Source of the DNA: Lingula anatina
Lineage: Eukaryota > Brachiopoda > Lingulata > Lingulida > Lingulidae
Assembly (NCBI RefSeq): GCF_001039355.2
Contig: NW_019775436.1
Coordinates: 1,022,388 to 1,086,387 of the forward strand
DNA: 64,000 bases
Reading direction: 5' to 3'
Numbering within the stretch: the stretch's first letter is position 1; every line of letters begins with the position of its first letter. The notes beneath the pieces were generated by a model that was not told the origin of the DNA, made no database searches, and saw only the letters and a list, made by a program, of their open reading frames with translations. Positions 36,626-50,138 of the stretch are shown piece after piece. Made by a program: the position numbers and the translations under genes.

Positions 36626-39600
36626 TCTCCCCAGGCACGACGCACAGACGTTGAGGAAATAAACAAACATATAGATATCAAACAAGATGAAGAAGAAAAG
36701 GAGGAATAAAAGACATTTTTAAAAAAATTTCCATCATCATGAAGTCCAAAATAGACAAAGAAGACATTGAAAAAAAAAGCAACATAAAAAGACTCGAGAT
36801 CAACTATGGCAAGGCTGTTTCTATATATTTATGATGATCTGTTTTTTTCTCCGTAGTGAGCTTACTGCGGAAGAAGAGGGCACATCAAAGGGGAGTCAGA
36901 ACAACAAGTCATTTCAAACATTAGTAACTAAATTGTAAGTCAGTCAGTATGTCAGCAGGCATGTGTGTGTGTTTATAGTTTTCTTGTGCTGTCAAAAGGG
37001 AAGGAAGCCCCTCCTCTGAAAGTATATTCAACGGAGACCGCAAACGTGCTGCTTATTTCTGTAGCAGTAGTTGCCAGGGTCAAGGGCATGTCAAGGTTAT
37101 TGCCTTGAGCATAAAGGGTGAAGGTCACTGGTCACGGGGACCTTGAGAAGGGGGTGCTACTGCTATGTCACATATGGCAGGATCTTGATCTGTCAGCACT
37201 TGCTTTAACTTTTAACTCATTTATAGGTTTGAGGCTTTAGGTTAGTCAACAGCGTGACCACTCTTGTAAGAGTGCAGGGGTTCAAAGTTACTTACCAGCA
37301 CACAGTGAAAAATGACTGCTGGCTGTAAAAGGTAACTCCTGTGGAAGGTTTTGTTATATCATCAGATTCAGTAAAACCAACTTTGTGCACCAAGTGTTTT
37401 TTTTTTTTTTCTCTCTAGAAGATCGAGTTGAGAAAATATTGCAGACAGAGAGCAAGAAAAAAATTAAGAATTGTCTTGAGAGATTTGTTTTGATACGGAG
37501 GATCTTTTCCTACAGTGCAATAGGGTCTCATTTCTAAATCTAAAAAAACTTTTTAAAAGTTTATTTTAAGTTGCTTGTGTAATGTACCGAGTATGTTAAG
37601 GCTTGGGGCTGGTAAAGGACTATAGTTGTTGAGCAGTGTTTAAGTCCTTTAAGCTTAAGTGATATGTGTATTTCACAATAGATTGGAAACTGTGGGAATG
37701 TCACTTTCACATTTGCTGGGTTTCGGTGATATTTGAAATTCTAAAAGTATGAAATCTTGGCAAAGGACAAGTTTCCATTGGCTCGCTTGAATTACTGCCC
37801 ATGCTGCATTGAACTTGCTCTACCTTTGTTTGCCATTGCATACAGCCAATGTACATTTGTATGTGTATAGAAATTTTTACCTTGTAGAGACTCGCACATT
37901 GATGATGTCACAGTCAAGTTTGTGGCATGGCAGGCTTTTGTATCGTTGTTCACTAGGTATAAAGTCAAGGCACCCGCTTTCCATCATTTTTGTTCATAGC
38001 ACTGATTATAGGAGGCAATAGTGGGGCATGATGGCAAGGTGGGCCGAGACACTGACTTAGGGTTCAGTTTTACAAAATTGAGTAAGATAGAAAAATTTAT
38101 TTGAAAATTTGTGAAATCTACATTGTTTTAGTTTTGGCTCATCTGGAAAGGTATAGTCTCTCTGGAAGGATGGCTGGGGGGTATCAGATGAATGGAATAT
38201 TCAGTGCATGCATTTAAAAAAGAAACAAGGGGAAAGGGGGAAGCCCTAGAAGTACCAGTGGCAACTGAAGCAGCAACAAAGGAATCTAGGTTATATTTGG
38301 AAGGGCTTTTTAAGATTATTTTCTGGAAAAAAATTAAATGGGGTCAACACAATGCCTCTAACAACAGCAGACAGTTTCGAGTTACTTGGTCATTGACTGA
38401 TGTTGAATTGGAAAAAAAATGTTTTGCAAATCCTCTTCTGGAATATATTTGTTTGTGCTTGGAAGCTTTGGTGAAGTAATGGTCTTTGAGCTGTAGCCAG
38501 TGAATTGAATATTCTTCTCGGTTTGAACATGCTGTTATAGAGAATCTTGTACACTATGCCATTGGCAATGGAAATATTGGGCTTTATTAGCATTTTGAAA
38601 GAGAGCAGTCATTTACCTGATGGCCCTTAATATTCAACTGTAAATGAAACACAATGCTATTGAAAGTTCATTTACAAGAGGCAAAGCCTTGTTTTTTTTT
38701 ATAGGTATGGATGATACTCAATTATGTCATGAGCTGATAAAATTTACGTACAAAGTTAAGTCACTGGCATGGATAAATGATTTGGCATGTTTAGTTACAT
38801 TCATTTTCAAAGGCAGAGATAGAGAGAGAGGTACATGCATACTTGCCATTGTACCCAGTCTTGAATGAACTGTTGGGGATATATAATTCAGCAGTCTCAT
38901 TTGATCGACCCGGAAATGTGAAGCCCAATTTTGTCATTGGCCTAATTCTTTTGACCTTCAAATGGTTGACATTTGACACCGTGACCTTCTAAGAGGTGAA
39001 GGCCATTGGTTTGAGTCCTGTGTCACCGACTCTGTTGTCTTGTGCAAGAAGAGTTGTAACCAAAGTGTGCATTGCTTTAATTCTAAACTGCCATCCTGCC
39101 TGTTTCCCTCTTCAAATCGTAACTGACTGCAAGACCTATATCATTAACATTACGGTATGATAAGATGTAACACTATTATGATTATTATTCCTACTATCGG
39201 GCCAGACAAAGTTGTTGTTGTATAGTTCTATAGTGTGAAAACAATTATGTGTAAGTAAGTATAAGCTAGAAAACTTTTTTGTACAGTATCACTGTTTCAT
39301 GTTCTTATTATTATTATTATTACTTCTTGTAGATGGAAAATATCTACAGAACAACATATTGTGAAACCTCATAGAATCTAGTGAAATGAGATTGAGAGTT
39401 TTTTTATTTCTCAATTTATGATAAGATAAATCATAGCTTGCGCGGCCAACAAGAAGCCCTAAAATTTGTTTTAATTGTAATATCAAGAGAACTGAAGTAG
39501 ATTGCGTGGCAAAAGTAGCCCAGAATTTGGTTTTATTGTATGGGGCAGTGCTATCAAGATAAAGTTAATATATTATTGATATTATTAATCAAGCTTGGTA

Positions 39601-39630
39601 ATACTTTAGTAAATGATGTTTCATAGTACA
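36626..39630 (+). other. GNB1 3' untranslated and downstream region, copy 1
   Basis: Noncoding after the TAG. It has no convincing gene; short ORFs here are mirrored in copy 2 (41776-44789) with length changes in homopolymers, which argues against coding. Confidence 0.6.
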
Positions 39631-39631
39631 N

Positions 39632-42600
39632 GTGGGCCTCCACTTGGGCAGAGTTAACGGTTCGGAGATGATTTCTACAGGGAGACTTTTACATAATGTT
39701 TCACACCTTTTCTATGTCTACAATAGCAGTGTAACATTTACAAGAGAATATATGAATTTAGATTCTATTTATAATGTTCACACCCTTGTCTATATCAACA
39801 GACAACAATAGCAGTTTAACAATTTCTAGGGAATATGTCAATTGATATTCTGTATATAATGTTCCAAGAAGGTCTAAAAATGGACATTCTATGTAATGCT
39901 CACATCCTTGTCTTTATCTACAAAAGCAGTTAAATGTTTCCAAGAGAATGTGTATTGTCTGTACCCTGTCTGTATCTATAATAGCAGTTAAATGGTTCCA
40001 AGAAAATCAATAAAAAGAGATTCTCTATTTATTGACCATATCCTTGTCTATATCTACACATACAATTATTAACAGTTTTAAGTTTATTTCTACAAGAATA
40101 TTTCCACATCCTTGTCTATATCTATAGTAGCAGTTAAACAGTTTAAAGAGATGCTATATTGGACTCATTACAGCAGAGATATTGTTTTCGGCAAAAAATT
40201 GGGCAAATTACATCCATGATAGTACCCAACTTACAAGGGGATTCCTCTTAGCTTTGTGAATGCTGTATATTAAGGTTACCCAGTTGTAGTTTTCAAACAG
40301 AGGATGAAAATGGAATCACACAAGATAGGAGCTCATACTATCTGAATGCTTTTGTCCATCTTCATCTCTCTCGTACCTTTTTAGGCATTGGTTTATTTCA
40401 ACTATGAGTTCAATAAAAATGAGAAAAAGAGATCACTCCGAAGGTTTAAATCTTGTGCTTCTCGTGTAGTGCTTCACATTTAGTGCTCCAAAATAAGCAT
40501 TTTATTTTTTATGTGCAATGTCAGTCACTGTGATTTAAAAGCCTTTTGTGGATAATAATAATAATAATAATAATAATAATTTGATCTCTCGTTGTTACAT
40601 TTACATTGAAATAAATTAAAAAGTTATAAAATAGAGGATACACTTAAGGCAAAAACTCGCACACAACACAGTACATGTTACAACACTGCTTTTGAGAGTA
40701 AGGCCAGTTGTGAAAGTAGAGTACTAGTTCCATGTGCATACCATGGCTTTTATCAACAGATGAACTGATGTTTTCTTCTATTCTCCTTGCAGCTATGGGA
40801 CACCAGAGACGGAATGTGTCACCAGACTTTCACAGGACACGAATCTGATATTAATGCCATCACAGTGAGTAAAACTAATTGGACTTTTTAGTTTTTATTT
40901 TAAAAGTGCATTTTTTTTAATTTCCATGTACTAGTTAAATGTTTCAGTCAGTACTTCTTAACATCTTTTTACTTGGAAATTAATGAGAAAAGTTATTTGT
41001 TACTAGACTGGTTGCTTTCATAATTATATTTGTGCCATCAGCAATGGTGCAGTGGATTAAAAAATGGCAAGTGTCTTTCCCCAGGCCTCCCATCTTATCA
41101 TGCTCTGCTCCCTGACATAATGACAATATCTTCTTCAGTATTTTCCCAACGGCTATGCCTTTGCCACCGGCTCGGATGATGCCACATGCAGGTTATTTGA
41201 CATTCGTGCTGATCAGGAGATCGGCATGTATTCACACGACAACATCATCTGCGGGATCACGTCAGTTGCCTTTTCCAAGAGTGGCCGACTTCTACTGGGC
41301 GGCTACGATGATTTCAACTGCAATGTTTGGGATACTTTGAGGCAAGACAGAGCCGGTGAGTACATTTGGTGTGGTGATTGTGGTTGCATTTGTAGATTAT
41401 CATTTGATGCCTAATGGAAAGTGATAGTCTATGCCCAGTTGTGTGAAGGGCACCTATTAATTTTGAAAATATCTTGATATTTAAATATTAATGTTTGTTC
41501 CTTAATGACAGTTCATTAAGTGGGTCTTAAATTTTTTTTATTTTCATTTTTTTGCCTGACCTTTTTAGTCAAATGAAGACCTTTTTGGTTCCCTTAGAAA
41601 TGATATGTTTGCTGGACTGTGAGGCCTTTTCTGTCTTATAAAGAACCCCGTTTTTATGACTGTTTCAGGTGTGCTGGCTGGTCATGACAATCGTGTGAGT
41701 TGCCTAGGCGTCACAGAGGACGGCATGGCTGTAGCCACAGGCTCCTGGGACAGTTTCCTTAAGATATGGAACTAGTCTCCCCAGGCACGACGCACAGACG
41801 TTGAGGAAATAAACAAACATATAGATATCAAACAAGATGAAGAAGAAAAGGAGGAATAAAAGACATTTTTAAAAAAAATTTCCATCATCATGAAGTCCAA
41901 AATAGACAAAGAAGACATTAAAAAAAAAAGCAACATAAAAAGACTCGAGATCAACTATGGCAAGGCTGTTTCTATATATTTATGATGATCTGTTTTTTTC
42001 TCCGTAGTGAGCTTACTGCGGAAGAGGAGGGCACATCAAAGGGGAGTCAGAACAACAAGTCATTTCAAACATTAGTAACTAAATTGTAAGTCAGTCAGTA
42101 TGTCAGCAGGCATGTGTGTGTGTTTATAGTGTTCTTGTGCTGTCAAAAGGGAAGGAAGCCCCTCCTCTGAAAGTATATTCAACGGAGACTGCAAACGTGC
42201 TGCTTATTTCTGTAGCAGTAGTTGCCAGGGACGAGGGCATGTCAAGGTTATTGCCTTGAGCATAAAGGGTGAAGGTCACTGGTCACGGGGACCTTGAGAA
42301 GGGGGTGCTACTGCTATGTCACATATGGCAGGATCTTGATCTGTCAGCACTTGCTTTAACTTTTAACTCATTTATAGGTTTGAGGCTTTAGGTTAGTCAA
42401 CAGCATGACCACTCTTGTAAGAGTGCAGGGGTTCAAAGTTACTTACCAGCACACAGTGAAAAATGACTGCTGGCTGTAAAAGGTAACTCCTGTGGAAGGT
42501 TTTGTTATGTCATCAGATTCAGTAAAACCAACTTTGTGCACCAAGTGTTTTTTTTTCTCTCTAGAAGATCGAGTTGAGAAAATATTGCAGACAGAGAGCA

Positions 42601-44789
42601 AGAAAAAAATTAAGAATTATCTTTTGAGAGATTTGTTTTGATACGGAGGATCTTTTCCTATAGTGCAATAGGGTCTCATTTCTAAATCTAAAAAAAACTT
42701 TTTAAAAGTTTATTTTAAGTTGCTTGTGTAATGTACCGAGTATGTTAAGGCTTGGGGCTGGTAAAGGACTATAGTTGTTGAGCAGTGTTTAAGTCCTTTA
42801 AGCTTAAGTGATATGTGTATTTCACAATAGATTGGAAACTGTGGGAATGCCACTTTCACATTTGCTCGGTTTCAGTGATATTTGAAATTCTAAAAGTATG
42901 AAATCTTGGCAAAGGACAAGTTTCCATTGGCTCGCTTGAATTACTGCCCATGCTGCATTGAACTTGCTCTGCCTTTGTTTGCCATTGCATACAGCCAATG
43001 TACATTTGTTTGTGTATAGAAATTTTTACCTTGTAGAGACTCGCACATTGATGATGTCACAGTCAAGTTTGTGGCATGGCAGGCTTTTGTATGGTTGTTC
43101 ACTAGGTATAAAGTCAAGGCACCCGCTTTCCATCATTTTTGTTCATAGCACTGATTATAGGAGGCGATAGTGGTGCATGATGGCAAGGTGGGCCGAGACA
43201 CTGACTTAGGGTTCAGTTTTACAAAATTGAGTAAGATAAAAAAAAATTTGAAATTTTGTGAAATCTACATTGTTTTAGTTTTGGCTCATCTGGAAAGGTA
43301 TCTTCTCTTTGGAAGGATGAGGGGGGGGGGGGGGTATCAAATGAATGGAATATTCAGTGCATGTATTTAATAATAAAAAAAAAGGGGAAAGGTGGAAGCC
43401 CCAGAAGTACCAGTGGCAAATGAAGCAGCAACAAAGGAATCTAGGTTATACTTGAAGGGCTTTTTAAGATTATTTTCTGGAAAAAAATAAAATGGGGTCA
43501 ACACAATGCCTCTAACAACAGCAGACAGTTTCGAGTTACTTGGTCATTGACTGATGTTGAATTGGAAAAAAAAATGTTTTGCAAATCCTCTTCTGGAATA
43601 TTTTTGTTTGTGCTTGGAAGCTTTGGTGAAGTAATGGTCTTTGAGCTGTAGCCAGTGAATTGAATATTCTTCTCGGTTCGAACATGCTGTTATAGAGAAT
43701 CTTGTACACTATGCCATTGGCAATGGAAATATTGGGCTTTATGAGCATTTTGAAAGAGAACAGTCATTTACCTGATGGCCCTTAATATTCAACTGTAAAT
43801 GAAACACAATGCTATTGAAAGTTCATTTACAAGAGGCAAAGCCTTGGGTTCTTTTGATAGGTATGGATGATACTCAATTATGTCATGACCTGATAATATT
43901 TACGTACAAAGTTAAGTCACTGGCATGGATAAATGATTTGGCATGTTTGCATGTTACATTCATTTTCAAAGGCAGAGAGAGAGAGAGAGAGGTACATGCA
44001 TACTTGCCATTGTACCCAGTCTTGAATGAACTGTTGGGGATATATAATTCAGCAGTCTCATTTGATCGACCCGGAAATGTGAAGCCCAATTTTGTCATTG
44101 GCCTAATTCTTTTGACCTTCAAATGGTTGACATTTGACACCGTGACCTTCAAAGAGGTGAAGGCCATTGGTTTGAGTCCTGTGTCACCGACTCTGTTGTC
44201 TTGTGCATAAAGAGTTGTAACCAAAGTGTGCATTGCTTTAATTCTAAACTGCCATCCTGCCTGTTTCCCTCTTCAAATCGTAACTGACTGCAAGACCTAT
44301 ATCATTAACATTACGATATGATAAGATGTAACACTATTATGATTATTATTCCTACTATCGGGCCAGACAAAGTTGTTGTTGTATAGTTCTATAGTGTGAA
44401 AACAATTATGTGTAAGTAAGTATAAGCTAGAAAACTTTTTTGTACAGTATCACTGTTTCATGTTCTTATTATTATTATTATTACTTCTTGTAGATGGAAA
44501 ATATCTACAGAACAACATATTGTGAAACCTCATAGAATCTAGTGAAATGAGATTGAGAGTTTTTTTATTTCTCAATTTATGATAAGATAAATCATAGCTT
44601 GCGCGGCCAACAAGAAGCCCTAAAATTTGTTTTAAGTGTAATATCAAGAGAACTGAAGTAGATTGCGTGGCAAAAGTAGCCCAGAATTTGGTTTTATTGT
44701 ATGGGGCAGTGCTATCAAGATAAAGTTAATATATTATTGATATTATTAATCAAGCTTGGTAATACTTTAGTAAATGATGTTTCATAGTA
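39632..44789. repeat. 5.1 kb duplicated block, copy 2
   Basis: Starts directly after the N with the same sequence as 34484 and follows it to about 44789. Differences are scattered SNPs, changes in poly-A/T/G length and few-base indels. Confidence 0.95.
40793..41775 (+). CDS. GNB1: duplicate of GNB1 last three exons
   Basis: Exons 40793-40864, 41139-41355 and 41669-41775 repeat GNB1 exons 6-8 (LWDTRDGMC... to LKIWN, TAG). The encoded protein is the same as far as I read it (differences such as GCT/GCC are silent), and the splice sites are intact. Exons 1-5 are not repeated. The whole block from 39633 to about 44789 mirrors 34484-39629 after a lone N, so this is most likely the other haplotype of one gene. 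If it were real it would be a 5'-truncated pseudogene or a set of duplicated exons. Confidence 0.85.
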
Positions 44790-44915
44790 TAATTATGAGG
44801 ATGATGATAATGATGTGAAGCGATTACGTGAAGCTTTGTATTTGGCTCAAGCAGTTATTCTTATTCTCTTATATAACATGCATACTTTTCGTGTAACTGT
44901 ATTGTAAGTAAGTGT

Positions 44916-44921
44916 AATAAA
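44916..44921 (+). terminator. candidate GNB1 poly(A) signal
   Basis: AATAAA followed within 20-30 nt by T/GT-rich sequence (TGGTTGTTTTCTGTG). It lies just past the end of the duplicated block. A much shorter 3' UTR using AATAAA near 36658 is equally possible. Confidence 0.35.
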
Positions 44922-44949
44922 TTCTTTGTCAATACTGGTTGTTTTCTGT

Positions 44950-46569
44950 GTTTTGAATGGGCAAAATAGATGAGAAAGACATGATGAACGAGGTAAAAAT
45001 GGATAACTGGCACTTAAATTTGTCTGTTGCTCTACAAATGCCATGGTCTTATCAGACGTAACAGTTTATAATTATGGATGAATCAGCAGGGTCGAAACAT
45101 AAATGGTTATAATTTTAAGAAGCGAATCTCGACCGAAACGACCAGTATATCACGTATGCAATGCAAAACCTGACGCTTTGGTAAAGGGTAGAGCATCCGC
45201 CTTTGAGAAAGTTTTCAATACTTCCTTATACCTAATACATCTAATCAAATCAACCATGTGAAGTCGCGACCACTGAAATCCCCGTCAATCAGCTCGCGTA
45301 CTGGTGATGTCGCAGTTAGGTACAATATTGAAAGCAAGGGGGGGGGGGGGAAGGATACGATTTTTGTGGTGAAGTCTACCAAACACGTAAAGATCAGTTA
45401 TGTAAAGTGTTGGCAAACATGGAAAGGGGGGGGGATTGTCATCAGCAAAAACGAAACTGAAAGTGACCAGGTATAGCGATGGAGGCCAATATGCCAGTTA
45501 AAAGGAATTGGGTGATCAAGTTAAGGAATCTCTTTCGTGACACTGGTTGTCAATGCATTCACAATTGCACTGGTTGCGACAGCACAACTACCGCAATCGA
45601 TTTGACTTTCCAGGTACAATTCATTCCATTGCGTTATATTCTAAGGTAGTACGAAGTCGGTGCAGCGTCACCGTGTTTTTCACCAGAGATCAGGTTAGAC
45701 CAGGTCGGGTATGGTCACGCCTGTTTAAATCTGCGTGGATACACACCATTACCTAATCTAAATGAAGTTTTAGTCGCTGTTAATCATGTTATCCACTACA
45801 TTCTCCTATTGCATTTGAATGCGAAAAAAAAAAAAAACACGAGAAATTGAAATTGGCGATGGGAGATACACATGGTAAAGGCGATATATAGAAGGGGATC
45901 GAATGAAACCCCTGACGACACGAATGACACCTTAATTTTTACTTATGGATAGTTACTAATTGAAATGCCAAATTACGAGTAGATTGGTTGCCCCAAAACA
46001 ACTCGTTTTTCCCTTTTTAATCAGTTTATTTCCACCTGAAACCTCACTGCTTTCAGTTTTTTTTTTTTTTTAGAGAGAGAGAGAGAGAGAGGCGTCTCTT
46101 ATTGTGCTCTTTACTTCTTTTACCCAGGGGTTTGGGCTGTTAGACAAATATTTTACGCCATATTATTTTTGTTTTTCTTCTTTTTATCTCTGTTCTGTCT
46201 TGTTTTCTGAAGATTAACCAGGTGACCACAGTTTTTCTCTCTGTATCGTTTGTTTCGCAATATAATATCCTCGTCTTTATATTTATAACACGGTAGTGTT
46301 ATACAATTTGTCTCTGCCTTTAAATCACATTTTCAATCACGGAAGAGAAACCAAAATTAGAAACAAAAATCTCGGTAGAGTAATTTATTTAAGTAATTGA
46401 AAATACACCCCTTTCAGATGACAGAAAATGGAAACCCGGTGCCGACTCTAAAATTGTAGAAATACTTTGGCCTCATTATAGTCATTTCGCTCTTTTGATC
46501 TCTTCCACCAAAAACAGTCACTACACCTGGGGAAATTTCAGTTGAGGCCATTCCCAGGTCCGAGCGTTA
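44950..46569. other. intergenic, nothing recognised
   Basis: Between the GNB1 3' end and the LTR-like segment. Poly-G and (GA)n runs only; ORFs up to 72 codons without motifs. Confidence 0.5.
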
Positions 46570-46938
46570 TGTAACCTTCCTACCCGGAGAACATATCCGT
46601 GTTCAGGGCTACTATGAAATGTAATAAGGTCCCTGTATTTAGTTTTCTGATACTTCCTATTAATCACGTATGTTACCTTTAGTTCCTTTATTATTCCTAT
46701 AAATTACACACATTTAGTGATAGTGATTGGACACGCAGGACTTAGAACGATTCCCTATAAAATGAGGGCTTCTCAGTTAGTGAGAGAGAGAGACCCCGGG
46801 AGATCGTCGTGACTGTCCCTGCCTGCGTGCCAGATTGTAGCCCGTCAACAAATAAAGATCTTCATGAGATACCATTGATGTCTTCGGTGTTTTCAAGTTT
46901 GCTACTCGCTCGGAATCAAGTAACCAACCGGGGTTACA
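46570..46938 (+). mobile_element. probable solo LTR
   Basis: 369 bp starting TGTAACC and ending GGTTACA, the usual TG...CA with short inverted ends (9 bp if the flanking TA on each side is included). Inside, in order: a TATA box (CCCTATAAAATGAGG, about 46755), a GAGAGAGAGACC stretch, and AATAAA at about 46851, the expected promoter and poly(A) layout. No primer-binding site, gag/pol or matching target duplication was found, so solo-LTR status is inference. Confidence 0.5.
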
Positions 46939-47810
46939 TATTCCATTTCGATTTTCTCCTCCTTCTTGTCACAAGAAGACATGATTTTTAAACATTATCG
47001 GGCAAAGAATCAAAATAAATGGGAAGATACACGCTTTCCAGCAACAAACTTATCTCATTGTTTTCAGAATCAAAGATATGACAAACACGTGTTTATTATA
47101 CAACAGTAATGTAATTAGATCTTCGACTGAAATGTCCAGATGAACAATAATGATAAAGTTAACAACTGAAGTGTTGTTCATTTATCTGTTTCGACTGTCA
47201 CATGTCAATCAGGGGATGAAAAATCAACAGGTATGACGTCAATAAGTGTAAACACCTGCCGGTATTAAAATCACTCGCAGGGTAAAGCATAAAAACTAGG
47301 ACTCAACAAATAAATAATAGTGCTGGCAGCCAAGATGAAGGGTAACAACCTAATTAACTCATTCGACCGAAGACACACATTTGGAATCTTTTCTTATTAT
47401 ACATGTAACACATTTAAAAAGAAAGGGTTAGAATTCTTAGGTGAAATGTTTTTATTTGAATCTGAGTTTTTCGTAAAACATTTAAAGTAGGACCCATCAA
47501 TCATCGGATCAATGGTTCTACATGTATCTGTATCACAATTAAAGCCATATTTGTAGATTGAGAGCTGTGCACGATACGATAATGACTTGATCTTTTCAAT
47601 GGCAAAAATGATCAACTTTCAGACACAATTTTACTGTCACAAATTTTTTTCCATATAGCATTTATGCTGCTTGTTTTGTACAGATTAGAATAGAACTATG
47701 TAGAAGCCTCCTTTGGAGTATAGTATTGTTGTTGCTGCCACTCTACAGCAATTTTATACAGCATCTGTAAAATTGAAACATTTTGCCCATTGAAAAGATC
47801 GAGTACCGGT

Positions 47811-49706
47811 ATATACCTGTATATGTGTCTTCTTGAAAGATTTACACACGAGGAGTTGTACTTAATAAAACAGCAGCATTGTTTTAGCACACAAAGCACG
47901 CACACGCGCAAACAACGTAGACTATATACCTTACATGCAATGAATATTGTTTTTGCATACTAAACATTCGAAAAATATGTACAAGAAAACTGTAAACGTG
48001 GGCACGTAGTGGAAGTCGCATAAAAATGAAGTGATACCTTGATAGCAGACTAAAAAAAAAAGGCTGGAGGGCAGCTGCTGAACAAGCTGAAAGCGTGCAC
48101 AATATACAAGAACGTGTACATTCAAACAGGCTATCCGTAACATCCGTTCGTGGTACTACTCTACGCGCTGACAAAATGAATAGAAAAAGATTTCCAATGT
48201 ACTGGGACACTATCACCAAACAAATGTAAAAAATACATACCGGAGATGGGGTGAGGGTGCAGAGGGGACAGTTGCCCCCCACCCCCCTCCCCACCCCCTC
48301 CCAACACACACACACACACACACACACTCGCACATCCGACATACGGAGCCTGCGGTCCTGCATACGTTTTCAAAACGACCCCTGGCCTAGCAAGCCAGTA
48401 CACCCAATGAAAATCACGTGCCCGCATCTACCTACACAAAAGCAACACAGCACACGTGCTAGTAAGTAAGGTATCCGGGTCAGGAAAGCAATCCCCATTT
48501 CGACCGGGTCAGGAAAACAATCACCGTTTCAGCATTCCAGCACCACCAGGCACTGACTGACAAGGAAACTGGCTCTACTCCTCGGGCAAACTATTAGCTA
48601 TTAAAATGAGGCAGGCGTTCTGGGTTCTTGTACTGGCATGTGTCTTTGTTACGGTGGATTTACAACGTAAGTATAAACTTGACTTTCCAAAAGTGTCAAC
48701 TCTGTTATGAACGTGCGTTTAAGGGATAGGTCGGACACTGCTTAGGTTGCTAGGGTGTTTCGTCCCAAAAATAAAACCGGGTTGTCCTATAAAGCTGTTA
48801 AGCAACATTTAAACCATACCTTGGACTTGGTATTTTACTTTTACTGAGGAAATTTTGGAAAATCTGTTTGGCCTTAAAAACCGTCTCAAGTGGCGAATAT
48901 TTCTGAACAAATGTTTGGACAAATTATAATGGAATAATCCCAACATTCTACGGTTAATGGCTTCTAGGCACATATGAAAAGTACAAAGATTTCTTCGGGC
49001 CTTTGCCCTCTCAGGTTGCCTATATCCTTTACCAGGCCTAGGGTCACAATGGTTTTTCACTACATATTCACATATATAAATGTCACTGGCTGCTTCGTGA
49101 CAAGCTTCTCTGCTGAGGAAAAACTCACATAATTCGGGGCTGATGGTTAATCTGCGGCTCTGGTAGAGGGTACAGGTACAGCCAACATTTACCACCAGTT
49201 ATAAACAGAAATACAGATTGTGGAATAATAGGTTAAAATTTAATGGTTTATCCTGTGAACCAAAACACTCACTTAGTTCGATAAGTCCCAGAATTTTCCA
49301 AAGACATTCATTCATTTAATGGCAATCTTTGGCTTCTGTGTCCAATGTTGGCCTTTTCAGACCAAAAGGATCGAGGTTCTTTGGAACCCCCTCTCAGACC
49401 CTGCTTCGCCCCCCCCCCCCCTTAGTTTTGCATACAGCATACGCTGTCCTTATCAAGCCACCAGTTGGCATGGTTATGCAGCTGTTGAGGGATTGGAGTT
49501 TAAGCAAACCCTGAAGCTCCGAGTGGTACTTCCGTTTATCATTGAATTCTGTGGTACGGGAGTTATATTTACAATTTTCGAGTAAATAATGTAAGTCATA
49601 AGTAAATATACAGTGTTTGTAGCTCGCCGATTTGTATTTCAATCACGATGCAAGCTGCATTCAATCGACCTCGTAACCAGGTTTTTAGGATTTTTACAAT
49701 CAGATT
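47811..49706. repeat. ~1.9 kb duplicated block, copy 1
   Basis: From GGTATATACCTG to the CAATCAG region near 49700. It contains alkaline phosphatase exon 1 (48606-48666) and part of intron 1. It has about 250 bp (about 47968-48225) absent from copy 2, and its contig continues to 49845 in inserted sequence. Confidence 0.93.
48303..48327. repeat. (CA)n microsatellite upstream of phosphatase exon 1
   Basis: CA repeat following a C-rich stretch; the copy 2 counterpart at about 50080-50131 is longer and includes CG/CA units. Confidence 0.95.
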
Positions 49707-50096
49707 GCAGGGGCGTAACCAGACCTTTAAAAATTGTACGCACAGATTTTAAAAATTCCCAGCAAAATGTAGACTAACGCAAGAGATGGAGGACAGCGTA
49801 ATTACAGCATATCAGGGCCGTAGCCTGAGCAAAATGCCAGGGGGGNTGGTATATACCTGTATACACTTGTATATATGTCTTCTTTAAGAATAACACGATG
49901 GGTTGCACTTGATAAAACAGCAGCACTGTATTAGCACATAAAGCACGCACACAACATAGACAATATACCTTACATGCAATGAATATTGTTTTGCATACTA
50001 AATATAAAAAATACATACCTGAGATGGGGCGGGGGTGCAGAAGGGACAGTTGCTCCCCCTTCTCCCTCCCAATACACACGCGCGCGCGCGCACACG

Positions 50097-50138
<42 letters not shown>

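Noticed and set aside
47884-48363. 159-codon minus-strand ORF upstream of phosphatase exon 1
   Set aside because: It runs through the CA microsatellite (VCVCVCVC) and the indel absent from copy 2; it is not preserved between the two copies.
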